The translations under genes were made by a program, and so were the position numbers. The notes below the pieces were generated by a model. It was not told the DNA's origin, searched no databases, and saw only the letters and a program-made list of their open reading frames with translations. Shown here one piece after another: positions 11,384 to 23,313 of a stretch of DNA of 64,000 nt; the first letter of the stretch is position 1, and each line of letters begins with the position of its first letter. This DNA is from Serripes groenlandicus (taxonomy: Eukaryota; Mollusca; Bivalvia; Cardiida; Cardiidae): positions 1,677,935 through 1,741,934 of the forward strand of contig JASEVX010000034.1 of the NCBI GenBank assembly GCA_031761405.1, written 5' to 3'.

Positions 11384-12090
11384 ACATATTCTTAAAAACA
11401 GGTTTTTTTGGTTAATTGCCTTAAACAGGCAAAACCTTAAAGTTAATCATTTCTTTAAACATGGGGCACAGTAAAACCTAAACATGTTATTTGTTTAAGC
11501 TTTTTTGGTCTTGGAGACCTGTATGATGCACGAGCGCAGAAAACTTGCCGGACTCAAGTCGCGAAACCTAGGTTTGGGTTGCATAGGAAATTTGAAATTT
11601 CTTTGAAAATAGTTGTCTAATTGTCCTAATATTTGCTATTTTGCTTTCATTTGATATCATTCTCTGTAAATTTACACAAAAACCAGATCTCTGAAGCCAA
11701 AGAAAGTGTCTAAAGGAGTTGCACAGTCCAAGAAAATGACAGGTCAATTTTGCGTCGTCTGCAAAAATGTTTGAATACAGTCAAACTAGTTGAAAATGAT
11801 GATACTGGTTGCCTAAAATGTCTGAAAATAGTGCATAAATCTAAAGTTCGATCATCTCTATGAACATTTGACACAGTAAAACAATTATGTGAGGTTTTTC
11901 TTATCTTTCCATTGCGAAAACAACCTATGTATTGCGCGAAAGCATAAAACTTGGCCGATTTAGCCGAAAAAACTAAGTTTGTGTGTTATAGAAAAAATTT
12001 CTTTGATAATAACTACTTAATTGACCTAATATTTGCTTTTGTGATTTTATTTTATATCATACTTTGTAAATAATTAGAAAAAACATATAC
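11384..12090 (+). repeat. Tandem duplication D, unit 2
   Basis: Counterpart of 9836-10454. It contains about 140 bp (roughly 11677-11815) that unit 1 lacks at the matching junction 'tgtaaatttaca'. Its end runs into 'acatatacttaagaacag', a repeat of its own start, which marks the unit boundary. Confidence 0.9.
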
Positions 12091-12279
12091 TTAAGAACAG
12101 TTTTTTTGTCTTAAATGTTAAATTTCGCTAAATACATCTGCTGACGTCGTTTCCCGCAAAAAAGTGGTATCATTATTAAATACCCTAAATTTCTATGCAT
12201 GAGCTATAGATTCATTCATACAAAGTATTTATCAAATATTGTTGAAAAAGGATAACTTTCACATATTGAGCAATTATAC

Positions 12280-12332
12280 CTTTTCCTAGGTTGTCTGCTG
12301 CAAAAGTCTCTATTAGCGAAAGGGTTTAAGCA
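12280..12332. mobile_element. MITE-A remnant
   Basis: Retains 'ggttgtctgctgca' and the end 'gcgaaagggtttaa'. The rest is lost. Confidence 0.55.
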
Positions 12333-12715
12333 GAAATGTGACTTCTTACATAACTTGTTCCAGTCATATTGACTGGTTTAAAAAGGTAGTTGCCAGATGA
12401 CATCAGGAAAGGGCGCTGTTACACATTTGCTTCTTTACCATAATACAGGTAATTGATTAAAGACCTTAAGCATCTTCTTCAAAACCTCGTTCATTATAAA
12501 TGTTGTTCATTGATTTTCTGAAAGTCTTTACTTTATTATTTTCTGTTCGTAATAAAAACGAATTCCGAACATTTTGTGAACATGCGAAAAACATGAGATT
12601 AACATTATTATCGTCTAGTCAATTAATTATAAATCATTTTTATTGCCAAAGTATGCTCTTTTAAAAAAAAATAATATCATCTTACTGTTTTTTTCGTAAA
12701 TAGGAATTCCCCAAT

Positions 12716-12912
12716 GAAAATGTCATTGAAATTGCACTGAAATTCAACTAAATCACAAAAATTCACTGAAATTTCACTGAGATATCACTGAAATCTCACT
12801 AAAATTTGATCCATCATATCATTTTTTTTTTCACTGAAATTTCAATAATATTTCAGTGACTGAAATTTCAATAATATTTCAATGACTGAAATTCAATAAT
12901 TATTATTCAAGT
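12716..12912. repeat. Cluster of ACTGAAATTTCA palindromic repeats
   Basis: About a dozen occurrences of 'cactgaaat' or its complement 'atttcagtg' and 'tgaaatttca' in under 200 bp, interrupted by a T run. The short motif is largely self-complementary, so both orientations alternate. No coding potential. Confidence 0.75.
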
Positions 12913-12974
12913 GAAAGCATGTGATACTAATTTGAAAGGTATTTTTATGGACTGGAGAAAATCTATATGTAAAT

Positions 12975-13625
12975 ACAAGAGGACCATGATGGTCCTAAAT
13001 CGCTCACTTGATTTAAAAGAAATCTAGTTTTCAATGTTCTTGGCAGCCATGTTTTTAAACGGATCAGAACAATTTGAACAATTTTGGTAAAGGGTCACCA
13101 AAGGAACATTACTGCATTTTTGTTTTTAAATCGGGCCAATACTTCTGGACAAGAATATATTTTAAGTTTTCACTATACTGTGGCAAATTTAAGGAAAACG
13201 AGCTCCGCCCCCTGGAGGCCATGTTTTTCAATGGATCGGAATAACTCGAGCATGCTTGGTATTGGGTTACCGAAAGAATATGTGTGCCAAATGATTTTCA
13301 AATTGGGGCCGTTCCTTTGGAAAAAAAGATTTTTTAAGTTTTCGATCACTATACACATATAAGAAAAACAAGCTCCATCCCCTGGCGGCCAAGCTTTTCA
13401 ACGGATCAGAAATTGTTTAACAATCTTGGTAGATTCCAAGGAACCTTTGTGACAAATTATTTTTAAGTCGGATTAGTACTTTTCGACAACAAGATCTTTA
13501 AAGTTTTTACTATACACGTGAACAATCTAGATAGAGGGTCATCGAACGAACATTTGGGCAAAATGATTTTCAAGATTTGACATTTTCCCCCTTTTCTCAT
13601 GACACAGCAACCAAAGCGAACTGTT
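12975..13625 (+). mobile_element. Rolling-circle-like element, 5' part with internal repeats
   Basis: It begins ACAAGAGGACCATGATGGTCC then ATCGCTCACTT, the same terminus as in the 24-kb element. It continues with three diverged tandem copies of a ~170-bp block ('gctccgccccctggaggcc', 'aacggatcagaa'). The SINE-tail motif 'gttgaaaatggcgtaaacccc' closes it at about 13650. Confidence 0.72.
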
Positions 13626-13659
13626 GAAATAATGTTGAAAATGGCGTAAACCCCAATTT

Positions 13660-14227
13660 AACTTTTTTTTTTTTATTTCAACATGCAGAATTATTTCATT
13701 CATAAAACCATGATAGTTGATTTGTTTTATTGATTTAACTTTCATTGCAGGATGATATAACAAACAGATTTACATGCTGAAGTGTGCAATTGTCACTTTA
13801 CACATTATAATCCCATTTAATGCAAAATTAAATCATCCAATTTCAAAGAAAATGCTAAAACAAATCTTCAGCAGACAATTTTTGGAATAGGGGCGTTTCG
13901 CGCCTATCCCATACTCATGCTGATTTCGAAAAGTCGGATTAAAGCTGCAACCACAGTCCACGTGTGTATACCTACACCAAAATCGAGTTTTGATTGGTTA
14001 TAATCTGCCTTTTCAACGATTTCATTGGTTCGATCGAATCACGAAAAACCATCTGCTTGCATTTATTAATCATCCGATACAAAATAGTTCAAACGAGTGA
14101 AACACACTCTGAACTATGATTGACCTTAATGTCAGTGGTGTAAGGTAGCGTCGACCGTGCTGTGACCCCATTAGTTTACAACAGTCGACTTACATAGAGA
14201 AATGTGCAAATCACTGTAAATAAAATT
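13660..14227. other. No recognisable feature
   Basis: AT-rich. No splice-bounded coding segment and no repeat matching the families in this window. Confidence 0.4.
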
Positions 14228-15065
14228 ATTGAAAGGAGTTGAAACCATTGTGGCAAAAGTAGAAATTGCCTACGATAAGCAATTTCTCCTTTTGTCACAA
14301 TGTTTCCGATTGTCGTCTGCTGCACATCATGCGTCTGTAAGCGGGAAATGGTTACATCCTCCCCATGGAAGCGGAACCCTTTCCGTCATAATATAACAGT
14401 TCGAATATTGATATATTGTTGAAAATGGAGCTATTGCTGACAATGAACAATTTCTCCTTTTCACACAATGCTTTCAAACACGTTTCAAATTAATTATTTT
14501 CATATTTAAACGTTTTACTGTGGACATTCTTTTACTCTATCTCCTTTCCGGACACATTTTGAATAACATGCTAGAGATTAATGATAACGAGCAATATCGC
14601 TTTACATCAAAAGGAAAAATATATAGTTTATACATAGCTTTGTGGAAAAAGAGGAAATGGGTCACGAATAACCATTCTGCAGCCGTCTGCTGCACATGCG
14701 TCAAAAAGCGTTTTTAAACGGGAAAGGATTGAACCGTTTCCGTTATAGCAACTTAGTTACATACGAATGTTGAAAGTATATTTGCCTACGGAGCAACTGC
14801 TGACAATGAGCAATTCCTCCTTTCCAAACAATGCTTTGAAACATGAATCAATTGTTTTCTATAACCTAGATAACGAAAATATTTGACTACAGTTATTATT
14901 TTAACCTTTGCCCGTTTAAGACACATTTGACTAACCTTAACAGATAAATGAAAATCAGCAAGTTTGTCTTTTTCCACAATGTTTTAATTACTATTCAAAA
15001 TAATACTTTCAGGCTTAGTTAAATGTTGTTTGCTGTATATTTAGTCTACGTGGTCAAGGGTAAGG
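14228..15065. mobile_element. Cluster of three adjoining MITE-A copies
   Basis: Three decayed copies follow one another: about 14228-14355, 14373-14732 and 14731-15062. Each keeps 'ccctttccg' or 'ccgtttccg' and 'gtctgctgcaca' type segments. They adjoin through mutated TTAA-like junctions, suggesting insertion into each other's target site. Confidence 0.7.
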
Positions 15066-15270
15066 ACTTGTTATTACATAATCCGTCCAAAGAGAGAGGT
15101 CCTACTGTGTATACATGCCATGAAAGAATGGTACTAACGGTCTCACCGCTACTGAAGAATTGTTGGTAAAACAGGTCGCGTGTTGTGTTGAATATTCTCA
15201 CGTGTCGCTGTATTTCGACCCAACTAGGACATAGGAATTAAATCTACAAATTAGAGATAAGATTTCAACA

Positions 15271-15492
15271 CTGATTGATTGTGGTTTAACGCTGTTTTTA
15301 ACATTTTTCTACGTTATATCACGGCGGCCAGTTTATTTACAAATATGTTTCCTGGTTTTCTCACACCAGTACTCCACACAATAATCTTCCCAACCAACTG
15401 GGTTCTTTTTCACATAGACTTAGCCCATTTGTGAAAGACAAATGACGCATGTCGCATTGACTTTTGTCAAACGTCGGAAAGAAAGTTGGCCG
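15271..15492 (-). mobile_element. SINE family 1, lacking most of the tRNA head
   Basis: Plus-strand reading starts 'tgattgattgtggtttaacg', the reversed tail, and passes through 'acaccagtactccacacaa' to 'ttggccg'. The tRNA part beyond is absent or unrecognisable. Confidence 0.88.
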
Positions 15493-15834
15493 AAAATGTC
15501 AACATACACACGAGTTATAACCGCAAGGTCATTATTTATTTTATAATTGAGGCGCTTCTACCGATTTTGGGACTAAAATTATAATGTATATGCATTTGCG
15601 CTAATTGAAGATTCAACGTTCGTCAACGTGTAATCTAGTCCTAGACGTATCTGTTGACAAATAAACTAGAAGTATAGTCTAAATAGGTTTTTGTAAATTA
15701 ACCTTGTACGGTCCCATTTCGGAGATACAATTAATTTGCAAATACTTTACAAATACCATAATCTAAGCTTTCCTAAGCACAGACGTGTTTTGACGCATCG
15801 AACCAGTCTTCTGTAATCAATACTTTATAAGTTG

Positions 15835-16930
15835 TCTCTGTCTGTAAAGCTTGGAGGTATAATCCGGTGTCCGGCCGGCTGTCTGCCTGAATGTGCATTC
15901 GTCCGTCCGTCATGGATTGCATGTGTTGGTCAAAACGTTGTTTCTGTATGGCAGATTTATTTGAAAGTGGTCACACTTATACCGTGTGATCAGGAGAACG
16001 GCAAAATACTAGGTACATAACTCTGGTCTGCTTATCTTAGTTATCTTCATTTTTCCTTATTTAGTTCAGCGATTGTCTCAATTAATTTCCATTGTATCCA
16101 TTTCCAAACTTGGTTTGAAGGTAACTTATGACCTACACATTTGCAGTACACCATTACCATAACTTTAGCATGCTGCGTTTGGAGTGTGTATATTTTTGTC
16201 TTTTCATGTTCTCACTTATTATATGACTTTCGCATGAAAAACACATGCCCTTGTTTCGTTAATGAGTGTTTCCCAAGCGTTGTACTTTGTCCAGAGCGAC
16301 TGACTGTCTGTCCGTCTTTGTGTTCATCCATCCGTTCGTCTGTCCGTTACGGTTTGCATTAATGGGTCAAAACTTTGTTTCTGTTTCGCGGATCCATTTC
16401 AAAGTCGTCACACGTATACATTGGAATTAAGAGATCGATACAATATTTTGAACACAAATCTGATCTGGTTTTTTTAGGTGTAAAACTCATTTTTCATTTC
16501 TTCGGTTATTGTCTCAATAAATGTCCAATGTATCAATTTAAGACTTGTTGTATAGGAAACGCAGAGCTACAGATGTGCAGTGCAAAAGAAATATAACTAT
16601 AGCATGCTTTCGATTGTCTTTCATTTATCAGCATGATCACAATATACATTGTGAATCTTTAGTGATTTCTGAACTGGAAATATTTTAATTAAGGGTCGCT
16701 GCTCTGTTTTTTTGTCAATCTTTTTATTTTGTTTATACAAGAAAAGGGTGAAACTTTAATAAATTAGGTATTTGTATTGTATAGGCAGGCAATATGTGTG
16801 CTTCGTTTAAAGGTCATTGTTTCAACAATGTTTGTCTATATTATCTATATTATCTATATTTGTCTATATTATCTATGCCATATATTTTCAACTTACATAT
16901 GCCCCTATACCACCAGCGCTTTCAGCGCTT
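15835..16930 (+). repeat. Duplicated block A, copy 1 (two ~420-bp tandem units)
   Basis: Two diverged tandem units share 'gggtcaaaac-ttgtttct', 'gtcacac-tatac' and 'ttagcatgct-cg'. The stretch 16003-16930 matches 52612-53873 in direct orientation, including 'cataactctggtctgctta' and 'agcgctttcagcgctttgat'. Copy 2 carries an inserted SINE. No ORF is conserved. Confidence 0.88.
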
Positions 16931-18128
16931 TGATTAAAACTTATAGGCAAATTTTTGATTACCTCTTCAAATATAAGTTGAACAGTACATATATTTTCAC
17001 TGAGTGGAATTAATAATAGTACATCATAATTAAAGTAGCAAGTTCTCCTTTTGTCATTATGTTATTAAAATGTGTTTGCTGCAGATGCGTAGAAATGCAT
17101 CTACACATGGGTAAGGGTCAAATAATTTACGGGGAAACTGTGCAGCTGACCTATTTTTTTCCTCTACAAATGAACCACGTCATACAGAAATGACATTTGG
17201 GTTTCTGCAACCAGCCAATATTCATATCAATCTGGTCAAGATCATCCAGGTTTACCATCTAGTCACACAAACAGCTTTAACTCCACAGGGGAATAATAAT
17301 GACTTGATGAAAAACTGACATACAAAAAAGAATAACTCACAAACAAACTGTATGAAATATGATCGTAACTCATTTATTTATAGGGTGTGTTTTCATTTGA
17401 AGTGGCTCAATCTTAAGAACAAAGGGAATGAAAGTTATGACGTAATATTTTGAGAAGGTCACGTAATTGTTAGACAACCTGACTTTATGTAAAGGTGAAA
17501 TGGATTTTCCAAAGCACCTATATTCGGAACAGTCCAAATAAATCAATGGGTGACATGTTATTAACTAGATTTCTAAATTGCTTCAACAGACCAGGGTGAC
17601 TATAATGTAATATAGTCACCCTGAACAGACTGACATATGTTCAGCTCTGTGCAAATGTGTCCAGATGTTTATAGACTCTTCAAACAAACACCTTTTTACG
17701 TAGTTGTACGTAGCAGACATCAGTTGAAAACATTGTGAGAAAAGGTGAAACACTTAAAGTTCGCGTTTATTTAAACATCATATATATTTCTCTTTTAGAT
17801 TTACACTATCAAAGAGGGGTTGTTATTTGTTAGTTTTTCTTTCAGCTAACCAGCTTTTGAAAACATTGTGAGAAAAAGGAGAAACACGTTATGTCTAAGT
17901 AAATTCATACACCATTACATTTAGTTCTACTTTGAAACATTTTTTCAAAGTTCTACTTTCAGCTAACAAACTTTTAAATTTAAAATATTGTGAGAAAGGG
18001 AGAAACTCTTTATGTCTGCTTCAGATACATCAAATTTATTGCATCCCATCGACCGTCTGTAATTTTTTAACATGCTTATTTATGTTTAAAATATGTTACG
18101 TCATGGCGCGTGGTATGACGTCATAAAA
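16931..18128 (+). repeat. Duplicated block B, copy 1
   Basis: Collinear with 27289-28403, from 'cataggcaaatt' and 'cctcttcaaatataagttga' to the paired CRE-like end 'gttacgtcatggcgcgtgg' plus TGACGTCAT. It includes 'aatgaaccacgtcatacag' and repeated remnants of 'aaaacattgtgagaaaa'. It has a 44-bp palindrome at about 17588-17628 missing from copy 2. Confidence 0.9.
17592..17623. repeat. Perfect 13-bp-arm hairpin insertion
   Basis: Arms CAGGGTGACTATA and its complement surround the loop ATGTAA. 'aacag' occurs on both sides. The homologous place in block B copy 2 (about 27900) lacks the palindrome. Confidence 0.85.
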
Positions 18129-18827
18129 AATGAGTCGAGCGTTTGTTCAAGGTTGAGGCTGAAGGACAACGCGTTACTGTAGGTTATGAATATTCAATGT
18201 TTTGTACTGTATGCGCTTTAGTCATTTTCTACACATATTGATTTCCGGTTATTTCCCCTGATATATTTCAAAGTAATGAATGTACGTGCCTACATTAACC
18301 CGTTGTCCTTAAAAGCAAACAATATATGCCGTTCCGTGTCGTATGTTGCATTGAAATGTTATCAAGTTATTTACATTTTCCAGCTTTCATTAAAGTTCTA
18401 AATTCATTTACGCGTTGTTAGCTTTGTAAATAATCTAGAATAAACCATTCCCAACCAGCAAAGACATTTAGAGGCAGCTGCAACAAACGATTTGTGAAAA
18501 CATGGTGTCAAAAGAAGGAATTGCTGTGTAGGGCAATATATAATGTTACCAGTTGATGTAAGACATTATTAACGTCCTAATAGGTCCTATTTCTCCTTAA
18601 TGAAAGCACTTACAACGACCTAAGTCAGTCTCCAACATTATGGCTGAAATTTCTGCAAATTTGAGGAACGATAAACAGTTAGCATTTAGGCTATTAAAAG
18701 CCAGCATCAATTACCCATGGGTCATTAGACTATTAATTTTCTTGATAGGGTGATTAAATTGCCAAGATGTTTGTCTGACCGGTATATGACTGTGTTCTCA
18801 GGGCATGCACATTGCATTTGTTAAAGA
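18129..18827. other. Intergenic with a hairpin-repeat remnant
   Basis: It holds the 'ggctgaaggacaacgcgtta' motif (about 18158), later 'ttaacccgttgtcctt', and a MITE-A remnant near 18450-18540. No gene seen. Confidence 0.5.
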
Positions 18828-19992
18828 AAAAAGACAACACACAGAAAGTTCAATGTCGCCGGAAATCCATACTGCAGTTATGCATAACACTTACATTATA
18901 GTAGTTGAAAAAAAAACCAGTTATCAACTAAAGGGCATTTTGGAACATCAGGGGTGGGGTCAAGTGAAAATGTATCATAACCTGCATTTTTTTGTCAACG
19001 AAGTCAATGTCCTTCATTGAAATATAATTAAAGCCTTTCATTGTTTATGATCAATCTCAATTCTAAGGTAGGTTGACCCATTGACATATAAACATTTATA
19101 TACATGTTTATATAATAACCCAGCCAACTAATTATTGATAATAAACAGGAAATGAGTAATCCTCCCAATCATTCTACTCATGTTTTAAAATTATATAATG
19201 ATGAGCGCCCGTGTGTCAATGAAGCATAACAATACGCAGATCGCAAGCAAAATGCGTGTAGGGAATTAAATAACACATTTAAATTTGTCAAGGACGAAAT
19301 AAATTTGAACGAAATACCCGATTCGTTTCTTCTTCGCATACTTGTCGTTTTTACACTCTCTTTATAGGCAGAGAGTGTTCATTCAAAGTAATTTTTATAT
19401 TATAACCAGTCTTATCTCAGTTTGTTCTTTTCGTCATTTGTTTCGAACCAAATAAATATTTTAAATCACCTATAATTAACTATTTGTAAGTGAGTGTAAA
19501 GAACGGCTCTCTGCAAAGGAGATTTATCTACGCAGTCGGTATTCAACATTTTTAGCTTAGAAACAGTTCCTATTTTAGATATTCATGGATTAACATTATT
19601 AAATTAATTCTACATAAATCAAGACATCTCTTTGAACATGAAAATAACATTCAGTAAGTTAAAATTGCTACTAAAAGGAAAATTCGACGTGATTTTTATC
19701 TCGATATTGACACATAACAGTCTGCAGCAAGTCTAGCAGGGACTCCTTTGTCTTCGTAAATAAGACAAAAAAAAACACAATTGCGAGTCAAAATAAAGAA
19801 ACTGCAAATACTTAAAACATCGGATTATTGATTTCATTTTAGATGTGTCATAACTAAGTGTTTTTAAACTATCACAATTGTAATATGTTCAAGACATTTA
19901 AATTGGTATTTTTCTAATAGTAACTCTCCTCCCATGTCATTTCCGAAAAGCTATTAATAATAGAAGTGCCCGGCGACTAATAACAATAAGGG
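18828..19992 (-). repeat. Right arm of the large inverted duplication
   Basis: Reverse complement of 4285-5985 without the SINE and without the 500-bp block. It preserves the uninterrupted SINE target near 19350. A more diverged third copy of part of it lies on the plus strand at about 25575-25860. Confidence 0.88.
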
Positions 19993-20279
19993 CTGTACCT
20001 CATACACTATCTTTCTGAAGCACATAGTGCAGTTACAATCCATCTTAACAGTTGATCAGCTAATATGTACACATTTTATATGATCTTTTAAAACATTGTG
20101 TGCAAAATTAGTTATTATAATATTGGATGTTGTCACTCTGAAGGTTAAACAAGCTACAGTACATACATGTATATAAATACACATATATTGATTAAATTAT
20201 GTTCAAAATACTAAAATGTTATACCTCATTTATTCTTAATACTCAATGTGAATCATTGTAGGAAAATGTGAAATTAATT

Positions 20280-20410
20280 GCTTCATCCCCTCTCCCAAAT
20301 GCAGACACATTTTAATACGTTTCCAGCAGGTGCAGTGTGTCAAAAACATTGTGAGAAAAAGAGAAATTGCTCAATGGAGTAATTTTCTGTTTTACAACAA
20401 TGTTTTCTTT
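20280..20410. mobile_element. MITE-A fragment
   Basis: 'cccctctcccaaatgcagac' then 'aaacattgtgagaaaaagag' and 'attgctcaatggagtaat': the left half and central palindrome of the family. Confidence 0.6.
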
Positions 20411-20454
20411 TCTTTTCTATTATCTAACTTTCATTCATAGAGGCTCCCCATGTT

Positions 20455-20674
20455 TTAACCCTTTCCCACCTGCAGAAGCAATTTGACGCACTAGCAGCAG
20501 ACGACTTTTGAAAACATTGTGGCCAAAGGTGAGTTGCTTATGATGGCCACAATATTTTCAACTTTATTTAACAATTAAGCTATATTTGATGGAGATAAGC
20601 TATATGTTCAGGTTTTTGTCACTAGGTTTTCAAAGTCGTCTCCTGCAGATTTGCTGTGTGTGGGAAAGGGTTAA
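20455..20674. mobile_element. MITE-A, complete
   Basis: Runs from TTAACCCTTTCCCACC to GGGAAAGGGTTAA with intact TTAA on both sides. 'gcagcagacgacttttgaaa' and 'ttttcaaagtcgtctcctgc' form the inner arms. Confidence 0.92.
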
Positions 20675-21149
20675 AGATATGTTCAATATTGTCTCCTGCA
20701 GATTCATTTTATTGTTGGGAACAGGGATTACATGGCTACTTTTCCTGCGATTGTTTCAATATACATATGCAGCTAGTTCAGTCATGAACAGCTTTCTGTA
20801 TCATGAAATAGTGAAGTAACTTAATTTTCCTTTCCACATTGTTTTCCTCTGGTTCACAAGCTTGCATTGGGACACATGTTATATTCTACCTTCACTTCAA
20901 CTTGGTTCTGTACAAGTTTCAAAAGTGAAATAGCTGGTCTAACAACAAAATTGAGATTAATGTCTCGACACAGATGTGGTTTCTCTGGTCATGTGATAAC
21001 ATTTCAACGGGGCTTTCACTGAAATAGGGGTCAGATGCTGGGCAGTAAATGACTCCTGCAGAGGTGTTAGAACTGGGTACTGTTAAATTTTCTTGGAGAT
21101 TTTTGGAGATTCAGGCATAATGTGGGAGACTGAAGTCGTCATCTTTAAC

Positions 21150-21600
21150 AAATGGACGGAATATATTCCCACCTACATTTACCCGTTGTCCTTAAGCGAA
21201 ACATTAAAAACAATCAAATTTGTCATCTTATTTGAAAGAAACTGAATATATGCCAATCTAAAGATACCTATAGTCCTTAATTAAAGCACTAAGAACGACC
21301 TAATTGGTCATCTTAGTTGAAATAACTGAATATATACCCACCTACAGTAAGTTAACCCGTTGTCCTTAAGTAAAACATTATAAACGATGTAAGTGTTCAA
21401 CTCAGTTGAAAATTGGTCATCTTAATTGAATATATACACTCCTATATTAACCCGTGATTCTTAATTAAAACAGTAATAGATTGAGGCTGAAGGACAACGC
21501 GTAACTGTAGGTTACCCGTTGTCCTTAAGTAAAACATTCATAATCATCTTAGTTGAAATAACTGAATATCTACCCACCAACAGATACCCGTTGTCGGCCT
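21150..21600. repeat. Tandem hairpin repeat ('acccgttgtcctt')
   Basis: Several units with 'acccgttgtccttaag', 'aaaacatta' and 'gttgaaataactgaatat'. One unit contains the inverted pair 'aaggacaacg'/'cgttgtcctt'. The same family occurs at 26220-26760 and as a single motif at 18158. Confidence 0.8.
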
Positions 21601-21633
21601 TAAAGACTCGCTAATATCCAGTTATTTAAAATA

Positions 21634-21800
21634 TTTTCCCACATGTTTCGCTCAAAGCGAGCAATTTCTGCTTTTCCCACAATGTTTTCAACTTTTTTCA
21701 TTTATTATACCTTCGATCATTAAAAGAGATATTTCAGGTTTTTGCTTAGATATTTTGAAAGTTGGCTGCTGCAGATTTGTTGTATGTGGGAAAGGGTTAA
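21634..21800. mobile_element. MITE-A, 5' end lost
   Basis: Keeps 'tttcccacatg', a 'gctcaaagcgagc' centre and the 'gtgggaaagggttaa' end with TTAA at 21797-21800. Confidence 0.8.
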
Positions 21801-22250
21801 TGATGGACTAATTGGGTTACAAATGAACAAGCCCATGCAAATAAGTACATTCCTTAGATTCTTCTGGTCAGTGACTCTGTCAACATAATGAACAAAAGTT
21901 CATCTAAAAGTTGTGGCAAAAGGATAAATTGCCCAGAATGGCACACTATTTTCAACTTTATTCAATTATAATATACAGTCAAACCTCTGCTAAAAAACAC
22001 CATTGTTTAGCAATTTTACTTTCTATAGCAAAACTCTTTATTTCAAAATTACTCATTTTCTGCATTAATGACCCTGCAATTAAAGACCACCTTTGAACAA
22101 AGTCCAGATTGTTCTCATCCCATTGGTGGTCTTTTAACACAGGTAGGACTATCTTTCATTTATAGAGATTTTCTATATATTTTTTAAATGTAGTCGTCTG
22201 CTGTTGTTTTGTTGTACGTGAGAAAGGGATAAAAACTCAACCAGTGACCA

Positions 22251-22479
22251 TTAACCGTTTCCCACATACAGAAAACCTACAGCAGACGACTTTAAAGACG
22301 TCTTGCCAAAAATGTGAAAAATCTCAATAAATGAGGGCTTGATAATATTACAGAGTTGAAAACATTGTGACAGAAGGAGAAATTGCTCATCATGAGCAAT
22401 TTCTACTTTTGTCGCAATGTTTTCAAAAGTCGTCTGCTGCAGAAGCGTAAACAATCTTCTGTATTTAGAATAGGGTTAA
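22251..22479. mobile_element. MITE-A, complete, strong central palindrome
   Basis: From TTAACCGTTTCCCACATAC to 'tagggttaa'. The middle holds 'gaaaacattgtgacagaagg' and its near complement, around 'attgctcatcatgagcaat'. A separate 3' fragment of the family lies just before it (about 22190-22232). Confidence 0.92.
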
Positions 22480-22977
22480 AGTACTAAGAATAGTTTAATT
22501 TAATAAAACATTACGTTTGGCCCTTTCCCACATACTTCTGCCTCGTCTGATTGTTGACACAATCTTCTTACAAGCCTATGTAAGTTACATACAAATAGTG
22601 TAGGTATTGATGATGATCAGGCTATATGCATGGTACGACTGATCTGAATCTACACTGTCAACACAATCACAGTAATCATCGAAACATATATCTATAAATT
22701 TGATTTTTGATTAAAAAAATCATTTATTAAAAGAGGCAAACAAAGGAAACAATTTTTAGCAAGTTGCGAAATATTATTTTTTTCATCCCAGGGCAGGATT
22801 TAATTGTCGCTTGTTTTTCGAATGTATGAGTACAAAAGTATGTTACATCTCCAAAATGAAAGGATAAGTATATTACTAGTTGAAAAAGTTTTACAAATAG
22901 AAATCGCCTTTTTTAAGGAACTGAACCTTTTACGATAGGGATAAAAAATCCTCTGTTGAAAAACTGTGAAATGCCTG

Positions 22978-23172
22978 GGTTGTGTAGTTTTAGAGCGTCC
23001 ACCTTGGATGAGGGAGGTCGCATGTTTGATACTCGAGCCAGGTCTTACCAATTAAAGGCTTTCCCTCCTTGGCTCTTGCAATTACGAGGTTAGCATTACG
23101 ACAGACTCGCCGATGTTGGGTAAAATGGACCAGTTGTACTGGTATCTTATCCAGGCAATGCCATGATATATC
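22978..23172 (+). mobile_element. tRNA-derived SINE family 3
   Basis: Head 'tagagcgtccaccttggatg' with 'gggaggtcgcatgtttgata' in the box B position, then 'ctccttggctcttgcaatta', 'gttagcattacgac' and 'accagttgtactggta'. The same order is seen at 63690-64000. Confidence 0.75.
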
Positions 23173-23313
23173 TCATAAATGTGGGAAGATACATATAACA
23201 CCGTACAAACAAAACAAAATCATTAGTGTCAAAGAAACTATTGACACGTCACTGACATGTTTGATTATTAATTACCCATTATCTGGTTCTGTTAAAATCA
23301 TACTTTACATTTA

